A stretch of 64,000 nucleotides of DNA. It comes from Bryobacterales bacterium. Lineage in GTDB: Bacteria > Acidobacteriota > Terriglobia > Bryobacterales > Bryobacteraceae. Both the position numbers and the translations under genes were made by a program. The stretch lies in assembly GCA_020846745.1 (NCBI GenBank), contig JADLDI010000052.1, forward strand, positions 42,882 through 106,881, in the 5' to 3' direction. Shown here in pieces: positions 26,690 to 35,828 of the stretch. The notes below the pieces were generated by a model. That model saw only the letters and a list, made by a program, of their open reading frames with translations, was not told the origin of the DNA and ran no database searches. How positions within the stretch are numbered: the stretch's first letter is position 1; each line of letters starts with the position of its first letter.

Positions 26690-27943
26690 TTACCTCCACA
26701 CCAACCGTTGCTGCTGGAATGTCGAGTGTTCTTCCAATAACTCGCGATAGATACGATCCATATCTGCTCCGAGACGATCTGGTTGAAAGCGGCTCGCCAC
26801 GAACTCGCGAGCCGCAGCCCCCATTTCTGGAATAAGCGCCCGATGTTGCAGAAACCGCTGCAAAACATGTATGAACCCGTCAACCGTGGGTTCGACAAGT
26901 ACCCCGTTCGCGTACCAGGTGGCGCCCTTCGAGGCTGAGTCTCCGGCCCCGTAAACCAGATCAACCACGCCCCCCGCCGGAGTAGAAACGAAAGGGCGCC
27001 CGGCGGCCATTCCTTGAATCAAAGCCACCGGCGTGCCTTCGTTTCGCGATGTCTGAACGAGCACATCGCAACGCATGAGAAATGAGGCAGGGTCGGTTTC
27101 CCAACCAGCCCATGTCACAAACCGCGGCCCCAAGCGGGAAACTGCTTCACTCACAAGATCGCGCTGTGGCCCGTCGCCGCCTATGATGAACCGGACGGGA
27201 AGGTCCATCTCCGCGGCTCGTTCGATAACCGAAAGCAATAGCGAAATCCTCTTTACATCAACCAGGCGGCCTAGCCATCCGGCCGTAAGTACCGTTTCGT
27301 CCTCTTTGGGAGCATGGAGATCGAGTTCGCGCGATAGGTCAATACCAAGGGGAACAACGCTGAACTGCGAGGCATTCCCCACTCCGAACTGCCCGTGAAT
27401 CTCGTCGAATTGCTGATTGCAAATAACACAGATCCGATCCGTGACCTTGGCCAGCAATCGTTCGATTCCCCGGATTATGTAGTTGGTCACGGGTGAGAAA
27501 TAGCCGCTTAAGCTGTTGCCATGGTAAGTATGAAGCACAACAGGAGTACCAGCGAGGAATGCCGCTACACGGCCAACCGTTCCAGCCTTAGCTGTCTCCG
27601 TATGCACAATCACCGGGCGTTCACGCCGAATAATCCGGTAAGCCGCGAGAATCGAAAGCAGATCTCGAACGGGTGAAATGGAGCGCGATAACTGGTCGAG
27701 CGTGATGACCGTCGTCGTCGTCGGAACCGGCGCAGGCAAATCACCTTCGTTCGGTTCACATACACCGGTAACGAGAACAGACTCGTAGCCGCGGCGCTCA
27801 AGCTGGTCTGAAAGCACAGCCACCTGAAGTGCCGGCCCGCCGAGGTTCATGCGCGTAATAAAGCGCATCACCTTTACACCGCCGGCGAGAGGCGGACGCC
27901 GAGGAGTTACATCAAGCATGAACACCTCGAACTGCTTCGACAT
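26690..27943 (-). CDS. GT4 family glycosyltransferase
   Basis: 417 residues with the GT-B fold. The N-terminal half has MRFITRMNLGGPALQVAVLSDQLERRGYESVLVTG, typical of GT4 acceptor domains. The C-terminal donor domain has LTAGWLGRLVDVKRISLLL, FIIGGDGPQRDLV and a SRNEGTPVALIQGMAAGRPFVSTPAGGVVDLV E-x7-E-like motif. It is probably a retaining transferase adding one sugar to the lipid-linked EPS unit. A true start slightly inside the frame, at the VMRFITRMN region, is possible. The 5' end overlaps the amidotransferase gene by 32 bases. Confidence 0.88.
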   Translation of the reverse strand: MSKQFEVFMLDVTPRRPPLAGGVKVMRFITRMNLGGPALQVAVLSDQLERRGYESVLVTGVCEPNEGDLPAPVPTTTTVITLDQLSRSISPVRDLLSILAAYRIIRRERPVIVHTETAKAGTVGRVAAFLAGTPVVLHTYHGNSLSGYFSPVTNYIIRGIERLLAKVTDRICVICNQQFDEIHGQFGVGNASQFSVVPLGIDLSRELDLHAPKEDETVLTAGWLGRLVDVKRISLLLSVIERAAEMDLPVRFIIGGDGPQRDLVSEAVSRLGPRFVTWAGWETDPASFLMRCDVLVQTSRNEGTPVALIQGMAAGRPFVSTPAGGVVDLVYGAGDSASKGATWYANGVLVEPTVDGFIHVLQRFLQHRALIPEMGAAAREFVASRFQPDRLGADMDRIYRELLEEHSTFQQQRLVWR

Positions 27944-29879
27944 CGCGCCCGGCCGTGTGTTGGTCCTCCAGCCACGCCTGAAACATTAGTACTGCCCACA
28001 GCGGAACGATCCAGTTTCTAGTCCCTTCGAGGTGCTCCGCCCAGATACGACGCACCTCCTGCGCGCGAAAGTAACCTCCACACCGTAATCGCCGTTCGCT
28101 CAACAGATCCTCAGCCCAGGGCCGAAGACTACCGCGTAGCCACGAATCCAGTGGAATCGCAAACCCCGACTTTGGGCGATCCACCAAATGCTTCGGAACG
28201 TACCGGAGTAACACTTGCCTCAAAATCCACTTAGACGCTCCGGGGCGGATCTTAAACTTAACAGGAAGCCGCCACGAAAACTCGACAATACGGTGGTCAA
28301 GGAACGGCGCGCGTGTTTCGAGACTGTTGGCCATGCCCGCTCGGTCGACCTTCGCGAGTATGTCGTCAGGCAGATACGTTTTGAGATCGTAGAGCATCAT
28401 CTGCTCCTCACAGCTACCCAGGCCGCTTTCAAATACATTGTCAGGATGAGAGGGGAGCAAATCCCGATCGAGCAGTCGCGCAGGCTCAATCGGCGATGAA
28501 ACAAGGCGTAGATACACGTCCGCGAACGATCGAGCAGACATAATATGGGCTAATTTATGCGCCTTATCGCCGGGGTGCCTGATTTTTGGCTTCAAGGGCA
28601 AGAGCGAGAAAACAGAATCCACCCAGGCCGGGGGCATTGATTTGACACTGGCAGCGAAAACGTCAGCCGCGACTCGCGGCATCCTGCTTAGAGTCCGCCA
28701 GATAGAATTCGCCCAATAGTACCGGTCATACCCGCCAAACAGCTCATCCGCGCCGTCGCCCGATAGCGCAACGGTGACCTGATGGTGAGCGAGTTTCGAA
28801 ACAAAATAAGTTGGTATCTGTGACGAATCCGCGAACGGCTCCCCGTACATTCGCGGAATATCCGGAATAACGTCGATCGCGTCCTGCGCGGTTACCCTGA
28901 GTTCCGTATGATCGGTACCGAGGTGCCGCGCTATGGCCCGCGCGTAAGGCGCTTCGTCGTAAGCCTGGTCGGCATATCCGATTGTGAACGTGCGAACACG
29001 AGCCTGTTCATCGGCCATGAGCGCAACCACAGTGGCGGAATCGACACCACCCGAAAGAAATGCGCCGACAGGAACGTCCGCTACCGTCTGGAGCGAAACC
29101 GCATCCCGTAACAGTGAATCGAGTTGATCGGCGGCCTGTTGCGAGTCTTCTCGGATGGAGCTCGAGATACCATCCCGCGCGGCTTGGTCGCACGTCCAAT
29201 ATGCGACAGGCGCCGTAGTTTGGCCATCGGACTTGACCGTGATCGTCGTCCCGGCAGGAAGTTTATGAATGCGGCGGTATATAGTCTGCGGCGCCGGCAC
29301 GTAATTGAAGCGCATGTAACTCGCCAACGCCTTTTCATCGACGCCTCCCAAATCAAAGCCGCCTTCGCGCAACGCACTAAGTTCAGAAGCTAAAACGAAC
29401 GTGCCGTCGCACCAGCCATAGTGCAAAGGTTTTTCGCCCATTCGGTCGCGGGCGAGAGTAAGGGTTCTGTCTGCCTTGTTCCACAGAGCAAAAGCGAACA
29501 TCCCGACAAACCGTGACAAAGCTCGCTCAATTCCCCAACAAGAGACCGCCGCTAACAGCACTTCGGTGTCGGACTCACCGCGAAACCGGCAACCGAGCGA
29601 TGAGAGCTCGCGGCGTAGCGCGCGAAAGTTGTATATCTCTCCGTTATAAGTAACTACCCAGTTCCCACAAGCTGACTGCATCGGCTGCCGTGCGCGCTTT
29701 GAGAGGTCGACGATGGACAAACGGCTATGTCCCAATCCGATTCCGCTTCTAGCGTCCACCCACACGTCGAAATCGTCGGGACCCCGGTGACGAAGTGCCG
29801 CAACCATATCGGCCACCCTGCCGTGGATGGCGTCGCCAACAAACCCGGTAGTAGTAAGCAGGCCGGCTATTCCGCACAC
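27912..29879 (-). CDS. asparagine-synthase-like glutamine amidotransferase of the EPS locus
   Basis: 655 residues. The start must be the GTG ending at 29879, because it places Cys2 of CGIAGLL at the N-terminus as the class II glutaminase nucleophile; the frame runs further upstream but inside the previous gene. The N-terminal domain has RHRGPDD, GLGHSRLSIVDLS and YNGEIYNF. The synthetase domain has GAFLSGGVDSATVVALM (PP-loop), FTIGYADQAYDEAPYARAIA and LSGDGADELFGGYDRY. Such enzymes are recurrent in exosortase/EPS loci and may amidate a sugar acid rather than make asparagine. It overlaps the upstream GT4 by 13 bases. Confidence 0.93.
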   Translation of the reverse strand: MCGIAGLLTTTGFVGDAIHGRVADMVAALRHRGPDDFDVWVDARSGIGLGHSRLSIVDLSKRARQPMQSACGNWVVTYNGEIYNFRALRRELSSLGCRFRGESDTEVLLAAVSCWGIERALSRFVGMFAFALWNKADRTLTLARDRMGEKPLHYGWCDGTFVLASELSALREGGFDLGGVDEKALASYMRFNYVPAPQTIYRRIHKLPAGTTITVKSDGQTTAPVAYWTCDQAARDGISSSIREDSQQAADQLDSLLRDAVSLQTVADVPVGAFLSGGVDSATVVALMADEQARVRTFTIGYADQAYDEAPYARAIARHLGTDHTELRVTAQDAIDVIPDIPRMYGEPFADSSQIPTYFVSKLAHHQVTVALSGDGADELFGGYDRYYWANSIWRTLSRMPRVAADVFAASVKSMPPAWVDSVFSLLPLKPKIRHPGDKAHKLAHIMSARSFADVYLRLVSSPIEPARLLDRDLLPSHPDNVFESGLGSCEEQMMLYDLKTYLPDDILAKVDRAGMANSLETRAPFLDHRIVEFSWRLPVKFKIRPGASKWILRQVLLRYVPKHLVDRPKSGFAIPLDSWLRGSLRPWAEDLLSERRLRCGGYFRAQEVRRIWAEHLEGTRNWIVPLWAVLMFQAWLEDQHTAGRDVEAVRGVHA

Positions 29880-31063
29880 GTCGAGGCAAGCTCCCGATAT
29901 AGGTTGGTATACGAACTCACGGCGTCCGCCAGGCTGAAGTTGTCGACGATGCGTTGCCGTGCTCGCCTGCCGAGGGCAGCGCGCTCGTAAGATGTGCGGT
30001 TTAGCATTCGTAGTAGTGCTGAGCCAAGTTCGACTGGAGAGTGCGTCGGCGTTACGTAACCAGTGTCGCCAACGATAAACTCTGAGTCGCCCGCGGCAGT
30101 TGTTACAGCCGGCAAACCACACGCCATTCCTTCCGCCAGTGCATTGGGAAAGCCTTCAACGGCAGAGGAAGATACAACCACATCCGATGCGGCAAAGATC
30201 CGTGGCATGTCGTCTCTGGGCCCCAGCAGATGGCAACGGTCGACGATTTCGGCATCGTCAAGCAGTCCCATCAAGATCCGATTCGTCGGGCTGACCCCTG
30301 TTCCGCATAAGATAAACCGAACGGATTGATGAGACTTGGCTACGCGGCTCGCAGCTGCGCAGAATGTGGCATGGTCCTTGGCAGGATGAAACCGGGCCGC
30401 AAGGGTGACCACTGGTGTATCCGGAGCCAACCCAAGTTCTTTTCGAACAGCGACGCGCGAATAAAGGTCCGGGCGAAACGTGCTTGTGTCGAGTCCGTTA
30501 TGTATGAGTTGGAGCTTGGTACGGTCGTACCCGGCCTGCCGGTGAGCCTCAAGCGCTGCCATCGAACAGCAGACGATGCGCTCTGGTACGAGCGTTGAAA
30601 TCGCCGCGCAAAGCTTCGATGTCCAGATCGTCGCTGCTTTATCGATCGCTCGGTCCAGCCGTCCACAGCGGATATTCCAAACCACCGGAACATTACGAAG
30701 GCCCAGCGCCGCCATACTGCCCAGCAGGTCCGCGTGGTACATCCATGTCTGGATAATATTGGGCTTGTGCCGCCGCAGCTGATTTCCAAGGCGCCACGCG
30801 CCAGTGAGTAACTCGTGACGCGCAAGGCGAAGGTTGATGAAGGAGATACCGAGATCTTCGAGCTTCGATGCCATTACGCCGCTGCCGCCGAGTGCGATTA
30901 CAGAATGCCGAAGCCCGTTTTGCTCGCCGGCACTCACAAGCCGCGTCAGCATCATTTCGGCGCCACCCGTATCGAGTGTCGTGATAACGTGAACGACATT
31001 CAGCGCGTGCCAGGGCGGCCCCTGCGGTGCTGATAGGCGCCGGCGCCGCATCACGAGTGGCAT
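29867..31063 (-). CDS. GT4 family glycosyltransferase
   Basis: 398 residues. The ATG ending at 31063 is preferred because an AGGAGG lies 8 bases upstream; it sits 13 bases inside the previous gene. Features: HVITTLDTGGAEMMLTRLV (acceptor-side glycine loop), IIQTWMYHADLLGSMAAL, VVTLAARFHPAKDHATFCAAA, FILCGTGV and SSAVEGFPNALAEGMACGLPAVTTAAGDSEFIVGDTG (donor-site E-x7-E). It is a GT-B enzyme of the EPS operon, adding a sugar of unknown type. A second ATG at 31051 would also give a functional protein. Confidence 0.9.
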   Translation of the reverse strand: MPLVMRRRRLSAPQGPPWHALNVVHVITTLDTGGAEMMLTRLVSAGEQNGLRHSVIALGGSGVMASKLEDLGISFINLRLARHELLTGAWRLGNQLRRHKPNIIQTWMYHADLLGSMAALGLRNVPVVWNIRCGRLDRAIDKAATIWTSKLCAAISTLVPERIVCCSMAALEAHRQAGYDRTKLQLIHNGLDTSTFRPDLYSRVAVRKELGLAPDTPVVTLAARFHPAKDHATFCAAASRVAKSHQSVRFILCGTGVSPTNRILMGLLDDAEIVDRCHLLGPRDDMPRIFAASDVVVSSSAVEGFPNALAEGMACGLPAVTTAAGDSEFIVGDTGYVTPTHSPVELGSALLRMLNRTSYERAALGRRARQRIVDNFSLADAVSSYTNLYRELASTCAE

Positions 31064-32124
31064 TCGAGAACCTCCTGCCGCAAACCCGAATCGGCTACCG
31101 AACGAAGTATTCCTGCCAGCCGTGGTGTACAAGATTTCAGGCTGTAACGTTGGACAACTGTACGTCGCCCGCATGAGCCCATGCGCCGCGCTTCATCACC
31201 TTTATCAAGCAGATACGATAAAGCGCCAACCCATTCGTCGCGGGTATTCGCAAACAGGCCGGCATGCGAACCCTTGAGCACTTCAGTGTTCATTCCGACC
31301 GGAGAGGCGACCACCGGCAATCCGCACGCCATGTACGTCAGCAGCTTGTAAGCGCATTTCCCACGCGACCACGATGAGTTATCCAGAGGCATAATGCCTA
31401 CATTGGCAGTGCGAACGGATTCGACCTCAGTAGCTTCAGACCACGGAACGAAATCCACCTGTGCCGGATCTATCGACGAAAGGCGAGGCCGAAGATCGCC
31501 AATCACCCGAAGCCGTCGTCGCCGATCGCCCCGAAGCACTATCTTCAGAGCGTCTTCGATACTCTGAAGATAACGATGTCCGCTGCTCATCCCAGCCCAG
31601 CAAATTACCCGGGCGTCGTCCGATTCCGTCCGCTTCGCCGGGGCAAGCCTGTCTGTGTCTACCGGAGTCGGAAGAACCTCTACTTCACAACCGTGTGAGG
31701 CGAAGTAATCTGCGATATACGAGTTACCGCAAATAACCATGCGGCACAGTCTGGCGATTGAAACTGCAAATTGAGACTTCCTTGTCAGCCAGATCGCGTC
31801 ATCTACGTCGAGCACCCGCGGCGACTTCGTGAACCGCTCCACCGTCGCCAACGTCGACAGCATCTCTCGTTGCAGTAAGGTCACATGTGCGCTTCGGGCT
31901 GCCGCGATTGCAGTTAGTCTCTCACCAAGACACAAAGCCGCCCAGCACGGCCTCAACAGACGGCGTAATGGCGGGTAGGAGCCGAAACGAGCTGCCGATT
32001 CGTGCACGGCAATGCCTTCCTGCAGCAAGCCAGGTATGTATTGCCGGACCCGAAAACGGGCACTCGGCACCGTTTTTCCGCCCGTAAATGCTGCAATGGT
32101 CAGCATGGTTTCTTCATCCGCCAT
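31051..32124 (-). CDS. GT4-like glycosyltransferase
   Basis: 357 residues. The N-terminal half has FTGGKTVPSARFRVRQYIPGLLQEGI, then PRVLDVDDAIWL and VICGNSYIADYFASHGCEVEVLPTPVDTDRL. The donor domain has VICWAGMSSGHRYL, GIMPLDNSSWSRGKCAYKLLTYMACGLPVVASPVGMNTEVL. These are features of GT4-like proteins of surface-polysaccharide loci. The 5' end overlaps the polymerase gene by 11 bases and the 3' end overlaps the next GT by 13, consistent with tight coupling. The donor sugar is unknown. Confidence 0.85.
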   Translation of the reverse strand: MADEETMLTIAAFTGGKTVPSARFRVRQYIPGLLQEGIAVHESAARFGSYPPLRRLLRPCWAALCLGERLTAIAAARSAHVTLLQREMLSTLATVERFTKSPRVLDVDDAIWLTRKSQFAVSIARLCRMVICGNSYIADYFASHGCEVEVLPTPVDTDRLAPAKRTESDDARVICWAGMSSGHRYLQSIEDALKIVLRGDRRRRLRVIGDLRPRLSSIDPAQVDFVPWSEATEVESVRTANVGIMPLDNSSWSRGKCAYKLLTYMACGLPVVASPVGMNTEVLKGSHAGLFANTRDEWVGALSYLLDKGDEARRMGSCGRRTVVQRYSLKSCTPRLAGILRSVADSGLRQEVLECHS

Positions 32125-33412
32125 AAGGCGCCGAATGCGCTTGAACTGGCTGAGGCGTCATGGATGACGCCGACGCGATCTTCTGCGCAATCCTCAATGT
32201 CAGAAAGTATGCCCCAGCCTTCACCCATATATTCAGACCGATAAAGAAGCCCTCGTTAAAACCGCTTTTGCAAATCTCGTTGAATGCCAGCCCATATAGG
32301 ATGAGGTAATAACCTTCCAGCTCCGCTGCTACACGATACAACCAGACCGTTCCATAACCCACAAAAGCCGTAAGAAACACAACGCCCAGCCATCCATAAT
32401 CCGGGTAGTAGGCGAAATACATTGTGTAGACATTGGTTGCTCCGTACGGACCGACGGCCATGTAACCGACATGAGTAGATGGCGCAACAACGTCAAACCC
32501 CATGCGGCTGGCAGCCCACAGGAAGGGATAAGAGATGCTCCACGTTTGCGGTAAGGTGGCTGGACTGTGCAGGTACGCGTCAAAGGCTGCCAGCGGGCCG
32601 ACGGTGTACAACAGGAAGGTGTTGCCCAACACAGTCAGGTCCTGAGTCGCCGCCCCTAACAGGCTATTCGATCCTGCCCGCAGTAGCGTAATCGGGGCGT
32701 ACATCAGAAAAACACCGATAGCGCCTGCCACCATGTGTTTTAGAGAGAGGCCGCGGTGCTTCATCATCGAGACTCCCAGCGCCCCCAACAGCACCATTGC
32801 TACCCCGGACCGGCTGCCGGTGAGAAAGTTAAATGCACACGCAACAACCAACAGACCCACCGCCACTATTCGCGAACTAACGCGATCGCTGTAATGCACA
32901 ACAGCAGTTAATGCCAGCAGTATCGATACGACGGTCACGTTGTCGAAGAAAAACTGCGCCCAAGATTTTTGTCCCTGCGTATCCGATAACGCGATGACTC
33001 CACTGCGAATGCCCCACCACAGGTTAGTAAATCGTGGATTTGCAATCGATAGGATGTGATTCCAGAAGATCGGTAAGATGAAAAGCAAGATAACCAGCGA
33101 CGCCGCCAAAAGATAATCGACGGCCCGCGGAAGACTCACCGGTGCAATCGCAGGACGATGCTCGTCCCTACGCTCTTGAAGCAGTAGCCGCAACGCACCA
33201 CCCGCACTAAATGCGAACGCTCCAACACAAAAGATGGAAACGGAATCCGCCGAAAGCTCGAAATACGAACCCGTGAATACGAGTGACACGCCGAGTAGCG
33301 CGGTCCAGATCAGCGTAAAGAGCGCTGGGGGATAGAGAACAGACTCACCCAACCTCAGATTCACTACCGTCATCAGCAGTAGAATGACGGCGCCGACCGC
33401 ACTCACTGTCAC
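32114..33412 (-). CDS. Wzy-type oligosaccharide repeat-unit polymerase
   Basis: 432 residues with about eleven hydrophobic helices. It starts at a GTG that overlaps the preceding stop (GTGA). The stretch FNFLTGSRSGVAMVLLGALGV and the long periplasmic loop with HVGYMAVGPYGATNVYTMYFAYYPDYGWLGVVFLTAFVGY match O-antigen/oligosaccharide repeat-unit polymerases. These join lipid-linked repeat units on the outer face of the inner membrane. Sequence conservation in Wzy is low, so the call rests on topology, these motifs and position between flippase and GT genes. Confidence 0.82.
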   Translation of the reverse strand: MTVSAVGAVILLLMTVVNLRLGESVLYPPALFTLIWTALLGVSLVFTGSYFELSADSVSIFCVGAFAFSAGGALRLLLQERRDEHRPAIAPVSLPRAVDYLLAASLVILLFILPIFWNHILSIANPRFTNLWWGIRSGVIALSDTQGQKSWAQFFFDNVTVVSILLALTAVVHYSDRVSSRIVAVGLLVVACAFNFLTGSRSGVAMVLLGALGVSMMKHRGLSLKHMVAGAIGVFLMYAPITLLRAGSNSLLGAATQDLTVLGNTFLLYTVGPLAAFDAYLHSPATLPQTWSISYPFLWAASRMGFDVVAPSTHVGYMAVGPYGATNVYTMYFAYYPDYGWLGVVFLTAFVGYGTVWLYRVAAELEGYYLILYGLAFNEICKSGFNEGFFIGLNIWVKAGAYFLTLRIAQKIASASSMTPQPVQAHSAPYGG

Positions 33413-34335
33413 GCTGCCACCCTCATAGACGCAATACGAGAATGGCTACCGTACCTGGCTAAATCGGCCCTGTAATACAACCAGCCCGGGACAGCCGCTG
33501 CTGTTGTAAAACCCTGGGCCGATGATTGCTCGATCGCACACTTAGTTGAAACGCCAGCATGGAGAGAATACCGGATGTAGTTCACCGCCCGGGCTGCTTT
33601 GGCCTCAACGGGAATGTCAAGCTCAAGCCATTCGCGGTAGTAAGTCCGTGCACCGCTCGGACTGCCCATCAGGACCGGTCGAATACAGACACTCAGGCTA
33701 TCCCGCTGGGGAACATAGTTACGAAGCACGTCGTTCACATGACGAACCAAATACGATTTAGCGATGCGATTCCATACGACGCCCTCAGGACAGAATAGTT
33801 CGCCTGGAACTTCAGGGTAAGGCGTAGCGCGCAAGACTTCGGTTCTGTGGCAGCCCCACTTTTCGCCCTGAACTCTATAAACGGTTTCGGTCTCGTAGTG
33901 CCTGCAATCGAGCACGTCACGCGGAAACGCGGTTCCGACGATCGCTCCAGTACTTTCATCACGGCACAGACAGGTAACACCTGAGTACAGATGGCGACTC
34001 TGAAAAGGAATGGAGTGCCAGTGAAAGACCAGCCGCTCGAGAGCGTTGCCCGCAATCGTATCATCGGAATCGAGAACGGTGAATAGCTCTCCCTGCGCCT
34101 GGCTTACGGCAATATTGTGAGCGCGATGCTTACCGCCCCGCTTCTGCTTAATAAGGTGAATCGGGAATGGCGGACGCTTCTGCCACTGCTCGACGAGAGG
34201 CACGGTATCGTCAGTCGATCCGTCATCTACAACCACCCATTCAAAGTCCTGCAAGCTTTGCGCCTTCAGCGAGGCAAAGACGTTGCGGAGCAGGTGTGCT
34301 CGGTTGTAAGTCGGCGTGAATACCGTAAACCGCAT
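33409..34335 (-). CDS. GT2 family glycosyltransferase
   Basis: 308 residues. The start at 34335 (MRFTVFTPTYNRAH) is chosen because it gives a normal GT2 N-terminus and lies 8 bases after the flippase stop; the frame continues upstream only within the flippase gene. Motifs: VVVDDGSTDDTVPLV (nucleotide site), KRGGKHRAHNIAVSQAQGELFTVLDSDDT (DxD metal site), then an acceptor domain with PGELFCPEGVVWNRIAKSY. Inverting GT-A enzymes of this kind add sugars in the cytoplasm to the lipid-linked EPS unit. Confidence 0.9.
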   Translation of the reverse strand: MRFTVFTPTYNRAHLLRNVFASLKAQSLQDFEWVVVDDGSTDDTVPLVEQWQKRPPFPIHLIKQKRGGKHRAHNIAVSQAQGELFTVLDSDDTIAGNALERLVFHWHSIPFQSRHLYSGVTCLCRDESTGAIVGTAFPRDVLDCRHYETETVYRVQGEKWGCHRTEVLRATPYPEVPGELFCPEGVVWNRIAKSYLVRHVNDVLRNYVPQRDSLSVCIRPVLMGSPSGARTYYREWLELDIPVEAKAARAVNYIRYSLHAGVSTKCAIEQSSAQGFTTAAAVPGWLYYRADLARYGSHSRIASMRVAA

Positions 34336-34343
34336 CTTCTCTC

Positions 34344-35822
34344 TCAGGCGTAGGTGCCGGCGGCTTCGACCGGCCGGGAATCGGTTCTTACTATCCGCAA
34401 CATGTGCGGCAGAAATCTCCAACTGCATAACAACAGCATTCCCATCAGCAAGGCAGCACACGAGAAGGCAACGGGGCGTCCAGCGATACCAAGTTGAGAC
34501 GCCGCCACGCCGAGACAAGCTACTGTTGACAGGAGTTTCACCAGCACCGACTTCCCGTGCTGGGCAAAACCGGCTTTGCACAAGCTCAGCAGACACGCAT
34601 CGATAACGCCGGCGCCCGCCACCGCCGCCAGCACCCATGCCCAACCGATCGCAAAAGCGCCCAGCGACGCCTTGAAGGCCTGGAAGGACAACACTAAGCC
34701 AACAACTGTAACGACGTTAAAGCAGATACTCAGGCGATACCGGCCAGACGCTTGAACGAACTCGTTACTAAGGACGGAATGTGCATTTATGCTGAGCCCT
34801 ATTATTAAGAGGCAGAAGAGGCCGATCACAGTTGGGCTTTGTAAGCCGGCGAGCGGAAAAAGCACAGGCGCTAACAGTACGGAGATCGCCGCCACGCAGG
34901 CGTAAGCCACCGTGCTGAAACTGATGAGATCAGACGCCGCGGAGTCCGTCATTACTGTTCGCGAGCCCGCTCCTGAGCGGACCGAAGCATTCGGAAATGC
35001 AACCAGACTCAGCCCGTTCGAAAGAAAAGCGACCTTCGCCGCAAGGTCGGCGGCCGACCGGTATACACCCAACCCCGACAGACCGAAACTCGCGTTTACC
35101 AGTGCCGAGGCGATGCCCCCAATGGCGGCGTTCAGAACCGTAGCGATCGACAGTTGAGTTGATTGCCCAAGCATCGTTCGAAAGGCGTTCAGGTCCAATC
35201 GAGGCTTCCAGACAGTTACCGGTAACGGTCCAAAGAAGTGGGCCGCCAAGAAAACGTCCGCCATCCGTTTCGCAACCAACACAGCGGCAATCGCGACTGG
35301 CGTTCCGAAAGCGTAGGCAGCGCAGATGATGGCGAAGTTCTTTGCTACGCCCGCCACGAGACTGAAGCGCGCATACGCGTCAAACCGTTGTGCCGCTACG
35401 GCACTCGTTTGTAACAGCGAAACAGGTATGCCAACCGCGAATTCGACAAAGGCCAGAAACGTCAGCCATTTGAGTTGAATTACGTGTTCAGAAGGAACGG
35501 CGAAAATATAGTGGGATACCACTTCCGCCACGAAGGGCGAAAGCGCAAGCCAGGTAGCCGCAACGACGAGATATAGCGTAAATGCCGCGCGCAATGTCTC
35601 GACCGGTGACTCTCGACTGCTCGCCAGATGCCTCAGCAAATTCTTGCCGATACCCAAATCGCCCATCAGAATGCAGGCAGATAGAAACGTATAGATGGAA
35701 AACAGTCCATAGCCCGAGAATCCCAGCAGCCCCACTGCCGTCGGGATTGTTAGCGCACTTAGCAGCCCATTAGCACCGTTGGCGCCATAAACAAGCACAA
35801 GACTGCGAGATATGGACGGCAT
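34344..35822 (-). CDS. Wzx-type polysaccharide flippase (MOP superfamily)
   Basis: About 492 residues with 12-14 hydrophobic helices and few charges. The N-terminus SRSLVLVYGANGANGLLSALTIPTAVGLLG and the segment GDLGIGKNLLRHLA are typical of the polysaccharide transport branch of the MOP superfamily. It would flip the undecaprenyl-linked repeat unit to the periplasm. A TTG at 35828 directly after the Wzc stop is an alternative start; neither has a good ribosome binding site, so coupling to the upstream gene is likely. Confidence 0.85.
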   Translation of the reverse strand: MPSISRSLVLVYGANGANGLLSALTIPTAVGLLGFSGYGLFSIYTFLSACILMGDLGIGKNLLRHLASSRESPVETLRAAFTLYLVVAATWLALSPFVAEVVSHYIFAVPSEHVIQLKWLTFLAFVEFAVGIPVSLLQTSAVAAQRFDAYARFSLVAGVAKNFAIICAAYAFGTPVAIAAVLVAKRMADVFLAAHFFGPLPVTVWKPRLDLNAFRTMLGQSTQLSIATVLNAAIGGIASALVNASFGLSGLGVYRSAADLAAKVAFLSNGLSLVAFPNASVRSGAGSRTVMTDSAASDLISFSTVAYACVAAISVLLAPVLFPLAGLQSPTVIGLFCLLIIGLSINAHSVLSNEFVQASGRYRLSICFNVVTVVGLVLSFQAFKASLGAFAIGWAWVLAAVAGAGVIDACLLSLCKAGFAQHGKSVLVKLLSTVACLGVAASQLGIAGRPVAFSCAALLMGMLLLCSWRFLPHMLRIVRTDSRPVEAAGTYA

Positions 35823-35828
35823 CGGCAA

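Noticed and set aside
26686..26964. N-terminal extension of the WecA-type protein by 93 residues
   Set aside because: The extension lies within the upstream GT gene, and a strong ribosome binding site fixes the start at 26685.
29880..30122. N-terminal extension of the amidotransferase
   Set aside because: It would bury the catalytic Cys, which must be residue 2 after the initiator.
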